DNA of 64,000 nucleotides from Lutimonas saemankumensis (GCF_020171465.1 NZ_JAIUZR010000004.1:124001-188000), one strand, 5' to 3'; counted from the stretch's first letter, positions 50,601 through 59,028 are shown. The notes: generated by a model from the sequence alone, not told the origin. Program-made: numbers and translations.

Positions 50601-51658
50601 AGGATACTGTTATCAGAAATAAGAATCTTATTTACACCATTATTGGTTCCGATCCAAAGGTTGCCCTGACGATCTTGATAGAGCGTGTTTATTACGTCAT
50701 GGCTGATTGAGTTAATATTTCCAAAATTGTGAAAAAAACTTAATGTTTCTCCGGTTTCAATAGAGTACCTGTTTAACCCGAAATCAGTACCAAACCAAAT
50801 CTCATTTGAATTGACAGGATAAACCGTCTTTATAACATCATTGCTAATTTGGCCTTTGGTACTGTTCTTTGTAATATTCTTAAATGAATAATTATCAGTA
50901 TTAAAAATCACCAATCCGGTTTCCGTGCCAATTAATAATTTATTATTCTCCTCGTTTTCCAACGGATGGATACTTAGAATAAGATTATTTCGCCCCTGTT
51001 CTGCTTCTTTTGGTTTAATATTAAATGATTCAAAACTTTTAGACTCCCTGTTGAACTTGTTCAGTTCATTATAAGTCCCGATCCATAGATTTCCTTCATG
51101 GTCCTCATTAATAACCCGGATGACATTGTGACTAATGGATTTGTCGTTATATGAATCATGAATATAAGACTCAAACTTCCCTGTATATTTATCATAGATT
51201 CTTAGTCCTTTATTTGTCCCTATAACAATCTCATTATATCTCGTAATATAAAGTGTTCGGTATTCAACCCCTACGCTTTCATTAAGAATGAATCTTCTTG
51301 TTTGATCCGATTTTGGATCATAAATAAACACCCCTGCTCTTGAAACAATCACAATTTCACCATCATGATCCAAAGCCAGTTTTTCAACAAAGAAGAAATC
51401 GGTTTCACTTCCAAATTCATCTCTATAAGTGATTGCTTTTATTTCATGGCCGTCATACCTGTAAATACCATTGCGCATTCCCAGATAAAGGAATCCGTTT
51501 TCGTCTTCAGCAAAACTCGTTGAGGTAACTGATTGTAGCTCATCGGGAAGCTCTAAATGGTCAATAACATAATTATTGTTTTGCGCCAATACATTGGTAC
51601 AATGTAGACAAACTGCAAGCAGCAGATAAAAATGAGTTAATACTTGTCTGAAGGTCAT
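47615..51658 (-). CDS. Hybrid two-component system sensor-regulator (HTCS)
   Basis: 1347 residues, normal for an HTCS. Order: signal peptide ending VLAQ; periplasmic double-propeller of Reg_prop repeats (about 40-660, with GNLWIGT, NEIWFGTDFG and GLNRY-type blades); Y_Y_Y domain (about 690-785); transmembrane helix about 790-811; HisKA with phospho-accepting His846 in THELKTPLTLI; HATPase with NAYKFTPDRG, DSGVGI and GGSGIGLSLV; receiver with VEDE and phosphorylated Asp1151 in ISDVMMPRMDG; C-terminal AraC HTH (about 1250-1347). HTCS proteins bind an oligosaccharide in the periplasm and switch on the cognate locus. It should be the main inducer of these genes; its ligand is probably a sulfated oligomer. 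Confidence 0.96.
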   Translation of the reverse strand: MTFRQVLTHFYLLLAVCLHCTNVLAQNNNYVIDHLELPDELQSVTSTSFAEDENGFLYLGMRNGIYRYDGHEIKAITYRDEFGSETDFFFVEKLALDHDGEIVIVSRAGVFIYDPKSDQTRRFILNESVGVEYRTLYITRYNEIVIGTNKGLRIYDKYTGKFESYIHDSYNDKSISHNVIRVINEDHEGNLWIGTYNELNKFNRESKSFESFNIKPKEAEQGRNNLILSIHPLENEENNKLLIGTETGLVIFNTDNYSFKNITKNSTKGQISNDVIKTVYPVNSNEIWFGTDFGLNRYSIETGETLSFFHNFGNINSISHDVINTLYQDRQGNLWIGTNNGVNKILISDNSILFNQTGNNGKQHAESFEVNSILEDRKGNYWFASNEGLIKYDPDKNKYSEFHPPQILHTKVSKIYIDDEDNIWLATPGGINKFDSNRDKFVSYTAQVGKKGYLGTNYMSDIAIELNGDLWVSTLNKGLYKSTGGKKDRNFNPYPVLNENKVPVTRIKEITLDSSNNLWIDTFISLIKLNVETEEIISFGPEEDAPNGVVYDTYLNDNEFWAAAENGLFKWDGEANNFIRITDLDMIVRGMIVDDNFIWLSDYSNIYQFDVSRSVLRKVPSYLIRNIKFSRKGYKNKEGRIFFNSLDGYISFDPNQITFNESAPDLRFTNFEVLGKDESKDAEFYKELFSEKPLNQIENINLSYNDNSFDISFSSLNLIDNKNITYSYMLEGYDEVWNILNNGNNVAKYVKVQPGKYVFKVKASNAFGISSNEVRKFGISIKPPFYASNLAYAFYVIILVLSVMIGYRVILSREKYNNRIKLETFQRKKTEELAELKTKFFSTITHELKTPLTLIKAPLERIIEEEEDVEMVRKLSVIDRNAGRLIKLVNQILDLRKFEKGVEKLEIQEYDIVEFSKNIFDRFESEALHRELDMTFKSNRKSLHMWFDLEKMEKTLLNLLSNAYKFTPDRGSIKLKLEYKKKVSKLLISVKDSGVGINNEDQDQVFERFSNIESTNYTNQGGSGIGLSLVKEYVKLHNGFVEFKSKLNKGSEFIIEIPTEKEAFTDFVEKTQINGRIKEIESVRGEFEIRENGINDKKRKLPVLLIVEDEKDMREFLEESFDKFYNVITAVDGVEGFDSATRRMPDIIISDVMMPRMDGYELCNKLKTDIRTSHIPIILLSAKGDSKSKLTGVEYGADDYVGKPFQFDYLITKSKNLIKQREKLKKTFINQRSTEISNIELSSLDENFLSKVVRIIEKNIDDSNLNVKSLSDLAGMNHTNFYRKIKGLTGQTANDFIRSIRLKKAAQLMESGKYNVKEVMYKVGFSNSSYFSKSFKKMFGVSPKDYV

Positions 51659-51876
51659 AAAAAATCTGACTATTTACCCTCCCCCGGGTAATTTTTAGAT
51701 CGAGTAAATTAATAAATTCTTCGCTCAGGAATGGCATGATATAAAAAAAAAGGTAATTAATGATAAAATGTGGATAATTTATTTGAAATAATACTATTCC
51801 TATACCTTATTTTCACATCTTATCGGATTAACTGATTGTTTTGAAATCGATTTAGATCCTGAAAAAACATAAAACT
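51659..51876. promoter_or_regulatory. Divergent gap between HTCS and sulfatase
   Basis: 218 A/T-rich bases serve as the only upstream region for both the HTCS gene and the sulfatase at 51877. Seen: a GC hairpin TTACCC (51674-51679) with GGGTAA (51686-51691), 16 bases upstream of the HTCS start, and one TGGATAA heptamer at 51771-51777 shared with two other regulatory gaps of the window. No exact TAnnTTTG element was found on either strand, so promoters are not placed. Confidence 0.4.
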
Positions 51877-53448
51877 ATGAAAACAGCTTTTTACCAAATT
51901 TTGATTCTGTTTCTTTTGTTCACGGGTCAAACTAATTCAGCTCAGGAAAAACCAAACGTATTGATGATCGTACTTGATGATCTAAATGATTTTGTTGGAG
52001 TTATGGGAGGACATCCTCAGGCGAGAACTCCTCATATAGATAAATTTGCATCTCAGGGAGTTCTCTTTCTGAATGCGCATAGTAATGTTCCGGTTTGCAT
52101 GCCTTCAAGAGCTAGTTTTATGAATGGAATACTGCCAACATCATCAGGGAATTGGGGATTTGAGAATTGGCTTAAGAATGAAACGCTGATAAATTCAAAA
52201 TCACTTCCCGAATACTTCAGGGATAATGGTTACCAAACTTTTCAGACGGGTAAGGTTTTTCATAATGCTAAAAAAGGAGTATGGGATGAAATGGGTGCCG
52301 TTGCAGACTATGGGCCCATGGCCTTCAATGGTATAAAGGCTGTCGTCCACCCTTCCTGTCCAGAGGCGATGGGAGTCTTAGGGCCTCTGGATGCAACTTT
52401 CGCATCTTTGGCAGATGTTCCTGAGGTACAGCCAAATGCAGATTCTCCAGGTTATAAGGGATGGAGAAACACACATCGAAAAACGAATAGCCACTTCAAT
52501 TACGAGGACAATAACAACAGAGATCTGATGACTGATGAAAAAAGCGTTCAATGGTTTGAAACAAAAATAAAAGCACTGGAAAAGGACGAACAAGGAGATC
52601 CTTTTTTCTTAAGTGTCGGTTTAATCAGGCCTCATACACCCCTTGTGGTTCCTCAAAAGTATTTTGACAAATTTCCTATTAAAGATATTCAAATACCTGT
52701 TCAGTTAAAAGATGACAAAAATGACACACGTCTTGCCGAAAATTCTAAAAAAGAACCCAGAGGCAGGACTGCTTTTAAAACGCTAACTGAATCGTATTCA
52801 AACCCGGAAGAGGGCCTAAGGAAATACACCCAGGCATATCTTGCAAGCGTTGCCTTTGCCGATGACATGGTAGGGAAACTTCTAAAAGTTCTTGACAACA
52901 GCAGGTTTAAAAAGAATACCATAGTTGTTCTGTTTAGCGACCATGGTTATAATTTGGGCCAAAAAGATTACCTGTTCAAGTATTCATTATGGGAAGAGTC
53001 AACCCGAGTACCTTTGATCATGAGGATACCAAAAAATGAGCAAAATGCCGGAAAAAAAGTACAATCTCCGGTTAGTCTGATAGACCTATATCCTACCTTA
53101 AAAGATCTTTGTAATCTAAAAGGTACCACTTTGCTAAACGAAAGGGGGGGCGAATTGGACGGGTTTAGCTTAAAACCCTTGATCGAAAATCCCGAGGCAG
53201 AACAATGGGACGGACCTGATGTTGCACTATCCGTTATTGCAAGCTGGAAATCTAATAAACCGGAAGACCAGCATTTGTCAGTTAGATCCCGTGACTTTAG
53301 ATACATCCATTATTTTAACGGGGCCGAAGAGCTTTATGATCATAGGATTGATCAATACGAATGGAACAATATTGCTAATGACCCCAAATATGCAGAAATA
53401 AAACAAACACTTAAAAAGAAATTGTTTCTGGAAATTGGCAAGGAATAA
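51877..53448 (+). CDS. Iduronate-2-sulfatase-like sulfatase (S1_7-like)
   Basis: 523 residues, signal peptide ending QTNSAQ. LDDLNDFVGVMGGHPQARTPHID at 33-55, CMPSRASFMNG with Cys74, FQTGKVFHNAKKG, GLIRPHTPLVVPQKYFDKFP and FSDHGYNLGQKDYL. This is the same clade as 16684-18147 and most like 59029-60711: both carry an extra segment after the GK motif (about 130-220) describing a RPYRYNNDDDRDL-like or HFNYEDNNNRDL stretch and a RTRYTQAYLA-type block. It faces the HTCS across a shared promoter gap, so its expression may report the regulator directly. Substrate: a sulfated uronic acid or 6-deoxyhexose is plausible. Confidence 0.92.
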   Translation: MKTAFYQILILFLLFTGQTNSAQEKPNVLMIVLDDLNDFVGVMGGHPQARTPHIDKFASQGVLFLNAHSNVPVCMPSRASFMNGILPTSSGNWGFENWLKNETLINSKSLPEYFRDNGYQTFQTGKVFHNAKKGVWDEMGAVADYGPMAFNGIKAVVHPSCPEAMGVLGPLDATFASLADVPEVQPNADSPGYKGWRNTHRKTNSHFNYEDNNNRDLMTDEKSVQWFETKIKALEKDEQGDPFFLSVGLIRPHTPLVVPQKYFDKFPIKDIQIPVQLKDDKNDTRLAENSKKEPRGRTAFKTLTESYSNPEEGLRKYTQAYLASVAFADDMVGKLLKVLDNSRFKKNTIVVLFSDHGYNLGQKDYLFKYSLWEESTRVPLIMRIPKNEQNAGKKVQSPVSLIDLYPTLKDLCNLKGTTLLNERGGELDGFSLKPLIENPEAEQWDGPDVALSVIASWKSNKPEDQHLSVRSRDFRYIHYFNGAEELYDHRIDQYEWNNIANDPKYAEIKQTLKKKLFLEIGKE

Positions 53449-53561
53449 CCACTTATTGCCATTAAATAGGGTAATTTATCATAAAGTCAGTTAAAATAGC
53501 GCAGATAATGATAGAAATGGTTTAAATTACACCCCATTGATATATTTAAATCGGGTATACA

Positions 53562-54425
53562 TTGAAACTAGAATATCATCCATCCACAATTTCGAATTTT
53601 GAATCCTTTTATGTAGAAAGAAAAAAGTCTCCATATTACGGGCTTCATTGGCATTATCATGAAGAATTCGAAATCCTGTATACCATCAAGGGCGAGGGAG
53701 TAAGGATTGTTGGAGATAATATGGATCATTTTAAAGGTGAGGAATTGGTCTTTCTCGGGTCAGGATTGCCTCACCTGTTCAAAAATGACGAAAAGGACGA
53801 ATCCAAATCTGTTGATTTTATTGTAGTAAAATTTGGTCAGAAATTTAATGATGTCCCTCTCTTCTCTCTTCCGGAATTCTCAAAAATCGATCGTTTCCTA
53901 AAATCTGCTCACAGGGGGCTCATATTCTCCAAAGAAACTGCTAAAAAGGTAAGTAAAGAATTAATCAAATTGTCAAAATGCAAAGACGCCGATAAGATTA
54001 TTCATCTTATATCTGTGCTTCAAATTCTCTCACAGGAAAGTAACTACCAGTATTTGGCAAGTGAAAACTTTTCTTCCAGAATTTCTGACAGAGGTGAGGA
54101 TAGGATGCAAAAAATAATTGATTACATTTCAAACCATTATACCAAAGATATTTCCTTGGAAGATCTTGCCGAAGTAGCCCATATGACTACAAATTCATTT
54201 TGTAGGTTCTTTAAGAACAGAACTGGTAAGACGGCCTTCCAGTTCATCAGAGAATTCAGGATAAACAAGGCTTGTCAAATGCTTATTAATGGAGAAAAGA
54301 GTATCGCAGAAATTTGCTATGATACCGGGTTTAATTCCTTTTCCAGTTTTAACCGTATTTTCAAGAATATGAAAGGTATTTCCGCCAGTGAATACAAAAA
54401 TAAGTACATGAGTCTTAATTATTAG
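53562..54425 (+). CDS. AraC-family transcriptional regulator with cupin sensor domain, TTG start
   Basis: 287 residues. N-terminal cupin (about 5-140) with HWHYHEEFEILYTIKGEGVRIVGD; His29, His31 and His33 may bind ligand. C-terminal AraC double HTH (about 185-285) with ISLEDLAEVAHMTTNSFCRFFKNRTGKTAFQFIREFRI and AEICYDTGFNSFSSFNRIFKNMKG. The start must be TTG at 53562: an in-frame stop lies 15 bases upstream (TAA at 53547), no ATG occurs in between, and the next Met would remove part of the cupin. Regulators of this type usually sense a monosaccharide or its derivative in the cytoplasm, so it could control the catabolic operon that converges on it at 54464. 113 bases separate it from the sulfatase upstream. 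Confidence 0.9.
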   Translation: MKLEYHPSTISNFESFYVERKKSPYYGLHWHYHEEFEILYTIKGEGVRIVGDNMDHFKGEELVFLGSGLPHLFKNDEKDESKSVDFIVVKFGQKFNDVPLFSLPEFSKIDRFLKSAHRGLIFSKETAKKVSKELIKLSKCKDADKIIHLISVLQILSQESNYQYLASENFSSRISDRGEDRMQKIIDYISNHYTKDISLEDLAEVAHMTTNSFCRFFKNRTGKTAFQFIREFRINKACQMLINGEKSIAEICYDTGFNSFSSFNRIFKNMKGISASEYKNKYMSLNY

Positions 54426-54463
54426 ATTCCCCGATGATGATTCATGATTATGGCTTCCGCATA

Positions 54464-55489
54464 TCAGGATACTGAGTTCGAATATCCAAGCAAAATACTG
54501 GCAAAGATCAAAACCACGAGACCAACCAACAAGAGTTTGAATGGCTTCTTAGCACCTTTCCATTCTCCGGCTTTATAGGCCCAGAAATTACTCACAATCA
54601 AAGATAGTCCCAGTAACATCGGCCAACCTATTACCCCTCCTATTGGTCCGATCAAAGCTGCTCCCTGACCGTATACACCGAGTGCACCAAACCAGAATAT
54701 GCTTGCGATAATTGCCCACTTATAGGCCTTGGCTGATCCAGCAACTTTAAAATTGTTCCAGGAATTATTTTTGATCAGTAAAAATATCGCATAACCTGCA
54801 TTCATGATATAAGCTCCAAGGAGTACCACCACCCAGGCAGCCAGGCTCGCATTTCTATCCAAAGCACCCGCCTTTTCAGCCAGTTCAGCGATTGGAGCAG
54901 CGCTTACGAATCCCACATTGAGTAAGGCGGATAAGACCCCGCAGGCTACAGCAATAAAAATTCCCTTTCCGATGTTTGATTTTTCTGACACCTCTTCCTT
55001 TACCAGTTTATCCTTGTTTATTCCAGCTTTTGCTGTAATTGCTACCCCTGACAGGGTAACGATCAAACCCGCTATAACATAGGGAAACTGAGGAGTTGAA
55101 CTGGCGTCATCCATGAGCAACAGGGGAATTAGGGCTCCAACAGATCCTGCAAGACCCATCACGATTCCCATGGTCAGTGAAAGGCCTATATAGGGAACGC
55201 TCACCCCAAAAAGAATACCTCCGATACCCCATAAAAAACCGAACAACATTGCCATAAAAACAACTTCGTTCATTGCCGGGTCAGAAAAAGCCGTAGCCAA
55301 TACCCCGAACAGGTCCGGTACTACAAGGTAAGCCCAAATGACAGGAATAATAAGCATTGCGATCGTTGCATGCACCAGCCACCACGATTCCCATTTTAGG
55401 GGAGCCATATACTTCATGCCGAGTCCAAAAGATCCTTGAAAAACACTGGCAAATATGATTAATAAGAAAGGAAAAAACATTGAATCCAT
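54464..55489 (-). CDS. RhaT-like sugar-proton symporter
   Basis: 341 residues, ten predicted membrane helices. FGFLWGIGGILFGVSVPYIGLSLTMGIVMGLAGSVGALIP strongly resembles the signature stretch of the L-rhamnose-proton symporter family, and the N-terminal part FASVFQGSFGLGMKYMAPLKWESWWLVHA fits as well. A hydrophilic loop at about 155-172 (AGINKDKLVKEEVSEKSN) is placed as in RhaT. It should move a 6-deoxyhexose such as L-rhamnose or L-fucose, or a related sugar acid, across the inner membrane. Last gene of the minus-strand catabolic operon, 19 bases after the aldolase. The sugar is inferred; the family call is firm. Confidence 0.87.
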   Translation of the reverse strand: MDSMFFPFLLIIFASVFQGSFGLGMKYMAPLKWESWWLVHATIAMLIIPVIWAYLVVPDLFGVLATAFSDPAMNEVVFMAMLFGFLWGIGGILFGVSVPYIGLSLTMGIVMGLAGSVGALIPLLLMDDASSTPQFPYVIAGLIVTLSGVAITAKAGINKDKLVKEEVSEKSNIGKGIFIAVACGVLSALLNVGFVSAAPIAELAEKAGALDRNASLAAWVVVLLGAYIMNAGYAIFLLIKNNSWNNFKVAGSAKAYKWAIIASIFWFGALGVYGQGAALIGPIGGVIGWPMLLGLSLIVSNFWAYKAGEWKGAKKPFKLLLVGLVVLIFASILLGYSNSVS

Positions 55490-55508
55490 AATATGCAGAT
55501 CTGATTAG

Positions 55509-56273
55509 TTAATTATTTAGTTTGTGACTTATTTCCTGATAAGCATTCAAGACCAGGCCAACATCAACGGAATAGGCTATGTATTGAACCCCTATTTGTT
55601 TCCATTTTTCGGCATCTTCCACATTCTCGGTGAAGGTCCCTATTTTTTTACCCCTTTTTTGAGCTAAAATAACGGCGTCCTTCATTTTGGAAACTACCTT
55701 TTCATGATTTACTTCTCCCGGTACCCCACAAGATTGAGACAAATCATAGGGCCCCAAAAAGATCACATCAATACCCTCCACCTCGAGAATCTCAGCTAAA
55801 TTATCAAGTCCCTCAAGTCCTTCAATATGGATAATTGTGAGAATAGACTCATTGGCACTGCCAAAATATTTAGCTTTATCTTCATGAGTATAATCGGCCG
55901 CCCTTACATAGCGGCACATACCTCTTTCCCCTTGTGGATAGAATTTAGTGGCCTTAATAACTTTCTGAGCATCTGATTTTGAGGAAATTTTAGGAACCTG
56001 AATGCATCTGGCCCCAACATCCAATGTTCTCAAAATCAAGGTCTCTGAATTCTCCGTGACACGTACCACAGGGGTTATTCCCCTTGCCTCAGCTGTCCGG
56101 ATCAAGGTTTGAACTGTTTCTATACTAAAGGGTCCGTGTTCCATATCCAAAATGATAAAGTCAAAGCCGCTTAACGCCGCAATTTCTACCATGGTCGCAT
56201 CCTGGATTTTACAGAACGGCCCGTAGACAGTTTTCCCCTTTGAAAGATGATCTTTTAATTGATTCCTTTTCAT
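55509..56273 (-). CDS. HpcH/HpaI class II aldolase (2-keto-3-deoxy-aldonate aldolase)
   Basis: 254 residues, standard length. Motifs: FDFIILDMEHGP with base His47, VVRVTE with Arg71, FYPQGERGMCRYVRAADY, IIHIEGLEG with metal ligand Glu151, and FLGPYDLSQS with metal ligand Asp177. Relatives (2-keto-3-deoxy-L-rhamnonate aldolase, 5-keto-4-deoxyglucarate aldolase) split a 2-keto-3-deoxy acid to pyruvate plus an aldehyde. Here the product would be L-lactaldehyde if the sugar is a 6-deoxyhexose. Oddity: position 149 is His where the family usually has Gln (QIE), next to the metal ligand. Between the aldehyde dehydrogenase (22 bases) and the transporter (19 bases). Confidence 0.88.
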   Translation of the reverse strand: MKRNQLKDHLSKGKTVYGPFCKIQDATMVEIAALSGFDFIILDMEHGPFSIETVQTLIRTAEARGITPVVRVTENSETLILRTLDVGARCIQVPKISSKSDAQKVIKATKFYPQGERGMCRYVRAADYTHEDKAKYFGSANESILTIIHIEGLEGLDNLAEILEVEGIDVIFLGPYDLSQSCGVPGEVNHEKVVSKMKDAVILAQKRGKKIGTFTENVEDAEKWKQIGVQYIAYSVDVGLVLNAYQEISHKLNN

Positions 56274-56295
56274 AATTTCTTTCCCAATAGCAACC

Positions 56296-57771
56296 CTAAT
56301 CTATTGCTGTTGATATTCTTTTTTTAACCAAATAATCATCCAGGGCCAGATGAGAACAGTCATAGCCTATACCACTATTCTTGATTCCTCCGTGAGGGAG
56401 ATAAATGGCATATTTCACCCCATTGATCTGAATTTCTCCAAATTCAAGATCTTCTGAAAAACGTTCTATTCTTTTGTGGTTATTTGTAAAAATATAGGAA
56501 GCTAATCCGTATTCGGTATCGTTGGCCAACTGCAGGACCTCATCATCAGTTTCAAAACTCAAAATACTCGCAATCGGCCCAAAAGTCTCTTTACGGAACA
56601 GGTCCATCTCAGAAGTAATACCCGAAATAACCGTGGGTTCTATCCAGTTTCCATTTTCAGGTAAATCTCTTGGAATTTGCCCTCCGTATTCTAATTTCCC
56701 TCCTTTGTCCAGAGCATCATCGATCAGATCAAACATCCTGTCACGATCCTCTCGGGTCACAACGGGCCCCATAAATACTTCAGGATGTTCTTTTGTTCCA
56801 AGGCCCAATTTCAATTCAGAAGTCCTTTCTACAAAAGCTTTTAAAAATTTCTGATAGATCTTTTTATGTACAAATATTCGATTCGCTGCAACACATATCT
56901 GACCGGAATTCCAAAAACTTAAAGTCACCGCCAAATTTAGTGCTTTTTCAAAATCGGCATCATCGAAAATGATAAAAGGAGCATTCCCGCCAAGTTCCAT
57001 ACCCAACTTCTTGATCGAGGTGTTACTATCTGCAATAACTCTTTTCCCTGTTTCAGTAGATCCAATCATGGTCAATACCGATGGAATCTTGCTTTTAGTC
57101 ATCGTACTTGCCACATATTTACTTGGCCCGGTGAGTATATTTACGACACCTGCAGGAAAATCGATTTCGTAAAGGATCTCACCAAGGATATAGGCAGACA
57201 ACGGTGATAAAGAAGAAGGTTTGATGATCAATGAACATCCAGCCGCCAGTGCCGGGCCCAGTTTAAAGCCTACATTAAGTAAGGGAAAATTCCAGGCCAG
57301 ATACGCCACAGCCACCCCCGCAGGTTTTGAAATCATCTTATGTGTATGTGTATTTTCGTAATCAGGTATCAGCTCTTCACGTAAATTTTTCATGGCACCC
57401 GGGTACCATTCCAAAGCATTGACCACAGCTTCAATGTCTTCATAGGCTCCCTCATAGTTTTTACCCATTTCGTAAACCATTGCAGTCCTTAATTCATGTT
57501 CCTTTTCGAGAACCGCGGATCGCAGTTTCATCATCCAGGCAGTTCTTTTCGCCAGGGATAATTTGGACCAGTATTTAAAACCATTCTGAGCAGCTTCAAG
57601 TGCCTTTTCGGCATCAGAGATCCCTGCCTCTGCAATTTGAGCAATAACTTCTCCATTTGCCGGGCAAACCACATCCGCTTTTTTATTGCCTTCAGCGTCG
57701 ATCAGCTTTCCGTTGATATATAATTTCTTGTATCCAAAATGTTTTGTTTCCATTTTACCATGATTTATCAT
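56296..57771 (-). CDS. NAD(P)-dependent aldehyde dehydrogenase (lactaldehyde dehydrogenase candidate)
   Basis: 491 residues. Catalytic Cys293 in FWNSGQICVAANR, general base Glu259 in GMELGGNAPFIIFDDAD, cofactor motifs WNFPLLNVGFKLGPALAAG and IGSTETGKRV, and the C-terminal FGEIQINGVKYAIYLPHGGIKNSGIG. The 57771 ATG overlaps the stop of the dehydratase gene (ATGA), which favours translational coupling; an alternative Met at 57753 also fits. In a pathway with a 2-keto-3-deoxy-aldonate aldolase the natural substrate is L-lactaldehyde, giving lactate. Succinate-semialdehyde dehydrogenase-like members look similar, so this is context-led. Confidence 0.87.
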   Translation of the reverse strand: MINHGKMETKHFGYKKLYINGKLIDAEGNKKADVVCPANGEVIAQIAEAGISDAEKALEAAQNGFKYWSKLSLAKRTAWMMKLRSAVLEKEHELRTAMVYEMGKNYEGAYEDIEAVVNALEWYPGAMKNLREELIPDYENTHTHKMISKPAGVAVAYLAWNFPLLNVGFKLGPALAAGCSLIIKPSSLSPLSAYILGEILYEIDFPAGVVNILTGPSKYVASTMTKSKIPSVLTMIGSTETGKRVIADSNTSIKKLGMELGGNAPFIIFDDADFEKALNLAVTLSFWNSGQICVAANRIFVHKKIYQKFLKAFVERTSELKLGLGTKEHPEVFMGPVVTREDRDRMFDLIDDALDKGGKLEYGGQIPRDLPENGNWIEPTVISGITSEMDLFRKETFGPIASILSFETDDEVLQLANDTEYGLASYIFTNNHKRIERFSEDLEFGEIQINGVKYAIYLPHGGIKNSGIGYDCSHLALDDYLVKKRISTAID

Positions 57772-58922
57772 ATGATACTTTTATCTTTCATTTTAGAAAT
57801 ATCGTACTCCCTGAGCACATCTTCGTTAACATCCAATCCAAGTCCAGGCCCTTTTGGAACCTTAATAAACCCATCTTTCATGATAACCTTTGGGAAGGTT
57901 AGCTTTTCACGAAGTGCATTTTCGGTCTGATCGTACTCCATTAAAAAATCAGGCTGTTTCATTCGCCCCGGAATCAATTCAAGATTCGAAATAAAATGAA
58001 GCGCCACGTGCATTCCAATTGAAGTTCCCCAGGTATGCGGAATCACGTCTATCCCGTAAACCGATGCCAGAGTTGAAATCCGTTTCGCTTCTGTTAACCC
58101 GCCACTTGAACAAATATCAGGTTGCAGGATATCAACAGATTTACTTCTGAGCAACTGATGAAATCCATACCTTAGATACTCACATTCCCCGGCTGCGATC
58201 GGTATCGTGGTCTTCTCTCTTAATTCCCTGTACTGATCATAAAATTCAGGAGACAGTGGTTCTTCAAACCACGATATGTTCAAGGGTTCAAGTTTCCTGG
58301 CCAAACTCACTGCTTCTTTTAAACTATAGGCATGATTGGAATCGATCATTAATTCAATCTCATCCCCAATCATGGATCTTACTTTCTTTACATTCTCATA
58401 ATCTTCGTCTACACCTAGGCCAACCTTCATTTTAATCGCCTTAAATCCTTGTTTTACATAACGCTCAATCTCCTCTCCAAATTCTACTGAAGGCTCCTCA
58501 TAATTCCTAAAATAAAGACCAGTGGCATAAGGCTTTACTTTATCACGATGTGCACCACCCAAAAGGGCAGACACAGCTACACCCAGGATTTTACCTTTCA
58601 GGTCCCAGATGGCGATATCAATGGCACTCATGGAGGATACAAGAATTCCTCTCCTCGCATAATCCAAAGTTTTTCTGTACATCTGATGCCATACTAATTC
58701 ATTTTTCAAAGGATCCGAACCAATCACAATTGGTTTTAAAAAATTCACCCCTTCTTCAAGAATTTTTGCCGGCCCATATCCTTCTCCCCATCCATAGGTC
58801 CCGTCAGATGCTGTTATTTTTACAACACATATTGAACGTTCTGAGTATTCCCATTGGGAAAAGAAAAAACTTTTTGACAGTTTGTCCTTTAAAACAAAGG
58901 TTTCAACCTTTTCTATGATCAT
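57768..58922 (-). CDS. Mandelate-racemase-group sugar-acid dehydratase (enolase superfamily)
   Basis: 384 residues. Catalytic set of the mandelate racemase group is complete: Lys164-x-Lys166 (AIKMKVG), metal ligands Asp194 (MIDSNHAY), Glu220 (WFEEPLSP) and Glu246 (AAGECEY), and the Asp269/His296 dyad (LQPDICSSGG, IPHTWGTS). Relatives dehydrate L-fuconate, L-rhamnonate or D-galactonate to 2-keto-3-deoxy acids. Given GH29 and GH95 upstream, L-fuconate or L-galactonate is favoured, but sequence alone cannot decide. The next genes (aldehyde dehydrogenase, aldolase) continue the pathway. First strictly catabolic gene of the operon, 106 bases after the sulfatase gene. Confidence 0.88.
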   Translation of the reverse strand: MIIEKVETFVLKDKLSKSFFFSQWEYSERSICVVKITASDGTYGWGEGYGPAKILEEGVNFLKPIVIGSDPLKNELVWHQMYRKTLDYARRGILVSSMSAIDIAIWDLKGKILGVAVSALLGGAHRDKVKPYATGLYFRNYEEPSVEFGEEIERYVKQGFKAIKMKVGLGVDEDYENVKKVRSMIGDEIELMIDSNHAYSLKEAVSLARKLEPLNISWFEEPLSPEFYDQYRELREKTTIPIAAGECEYLRYGFHQLLRSKSVDILQPDICSSGGLTEAKRISTLASVYGIDVIPHTWGTSIGMHVALHFISNLELIPGRMKQPDFLMEYDQTENALREKLTFPKVIMKDGFIKVPKGPGLGLDVNEDVLREYDISKMKDKSII

Positions 58923-58929
58923 AATTTTA

Positions 58930-58992
58930 TTCTTTCAGCCAATCTGGGATCGGCTTTTTAAGCAATTCTAAAAGTAGATCATAGGCTTGCAC
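58930..58992 (-). other. Hairpin and possible gene remnant in the leader of the dehydratase
   Basis: In the 106-base gap upstream of the dehydratase, the minus strand reads AGCCGATC-CCA-GATTGGCT (58937-58955), an 8-bp stem with one G-U pair and a 3-base loop, about 15 bases before the ATG. The same bases translate, in the frame ending at TAA 58929-58927, as VQAYDLLLELLKKPIPDWLKE, which looks like a natural protein C-terminus but is preceded by a TAG stop. It may be the remnant of a lost gene, or simply a leader hairpin that marks an mRNA processing or translation-control site. Confidence 0.35.
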
Positions 58993-59028
58993 CTATAATA
59001 TTTGCAATTATCAATCATAGTTCATTTA

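Noticed and set aside
53449-53561. Promoter element before the AraC-type gene (TATATTTA)
   Set aside because: It misses the last consensus base, lacks a -33 partner and lies within 25 bases of the start codon.
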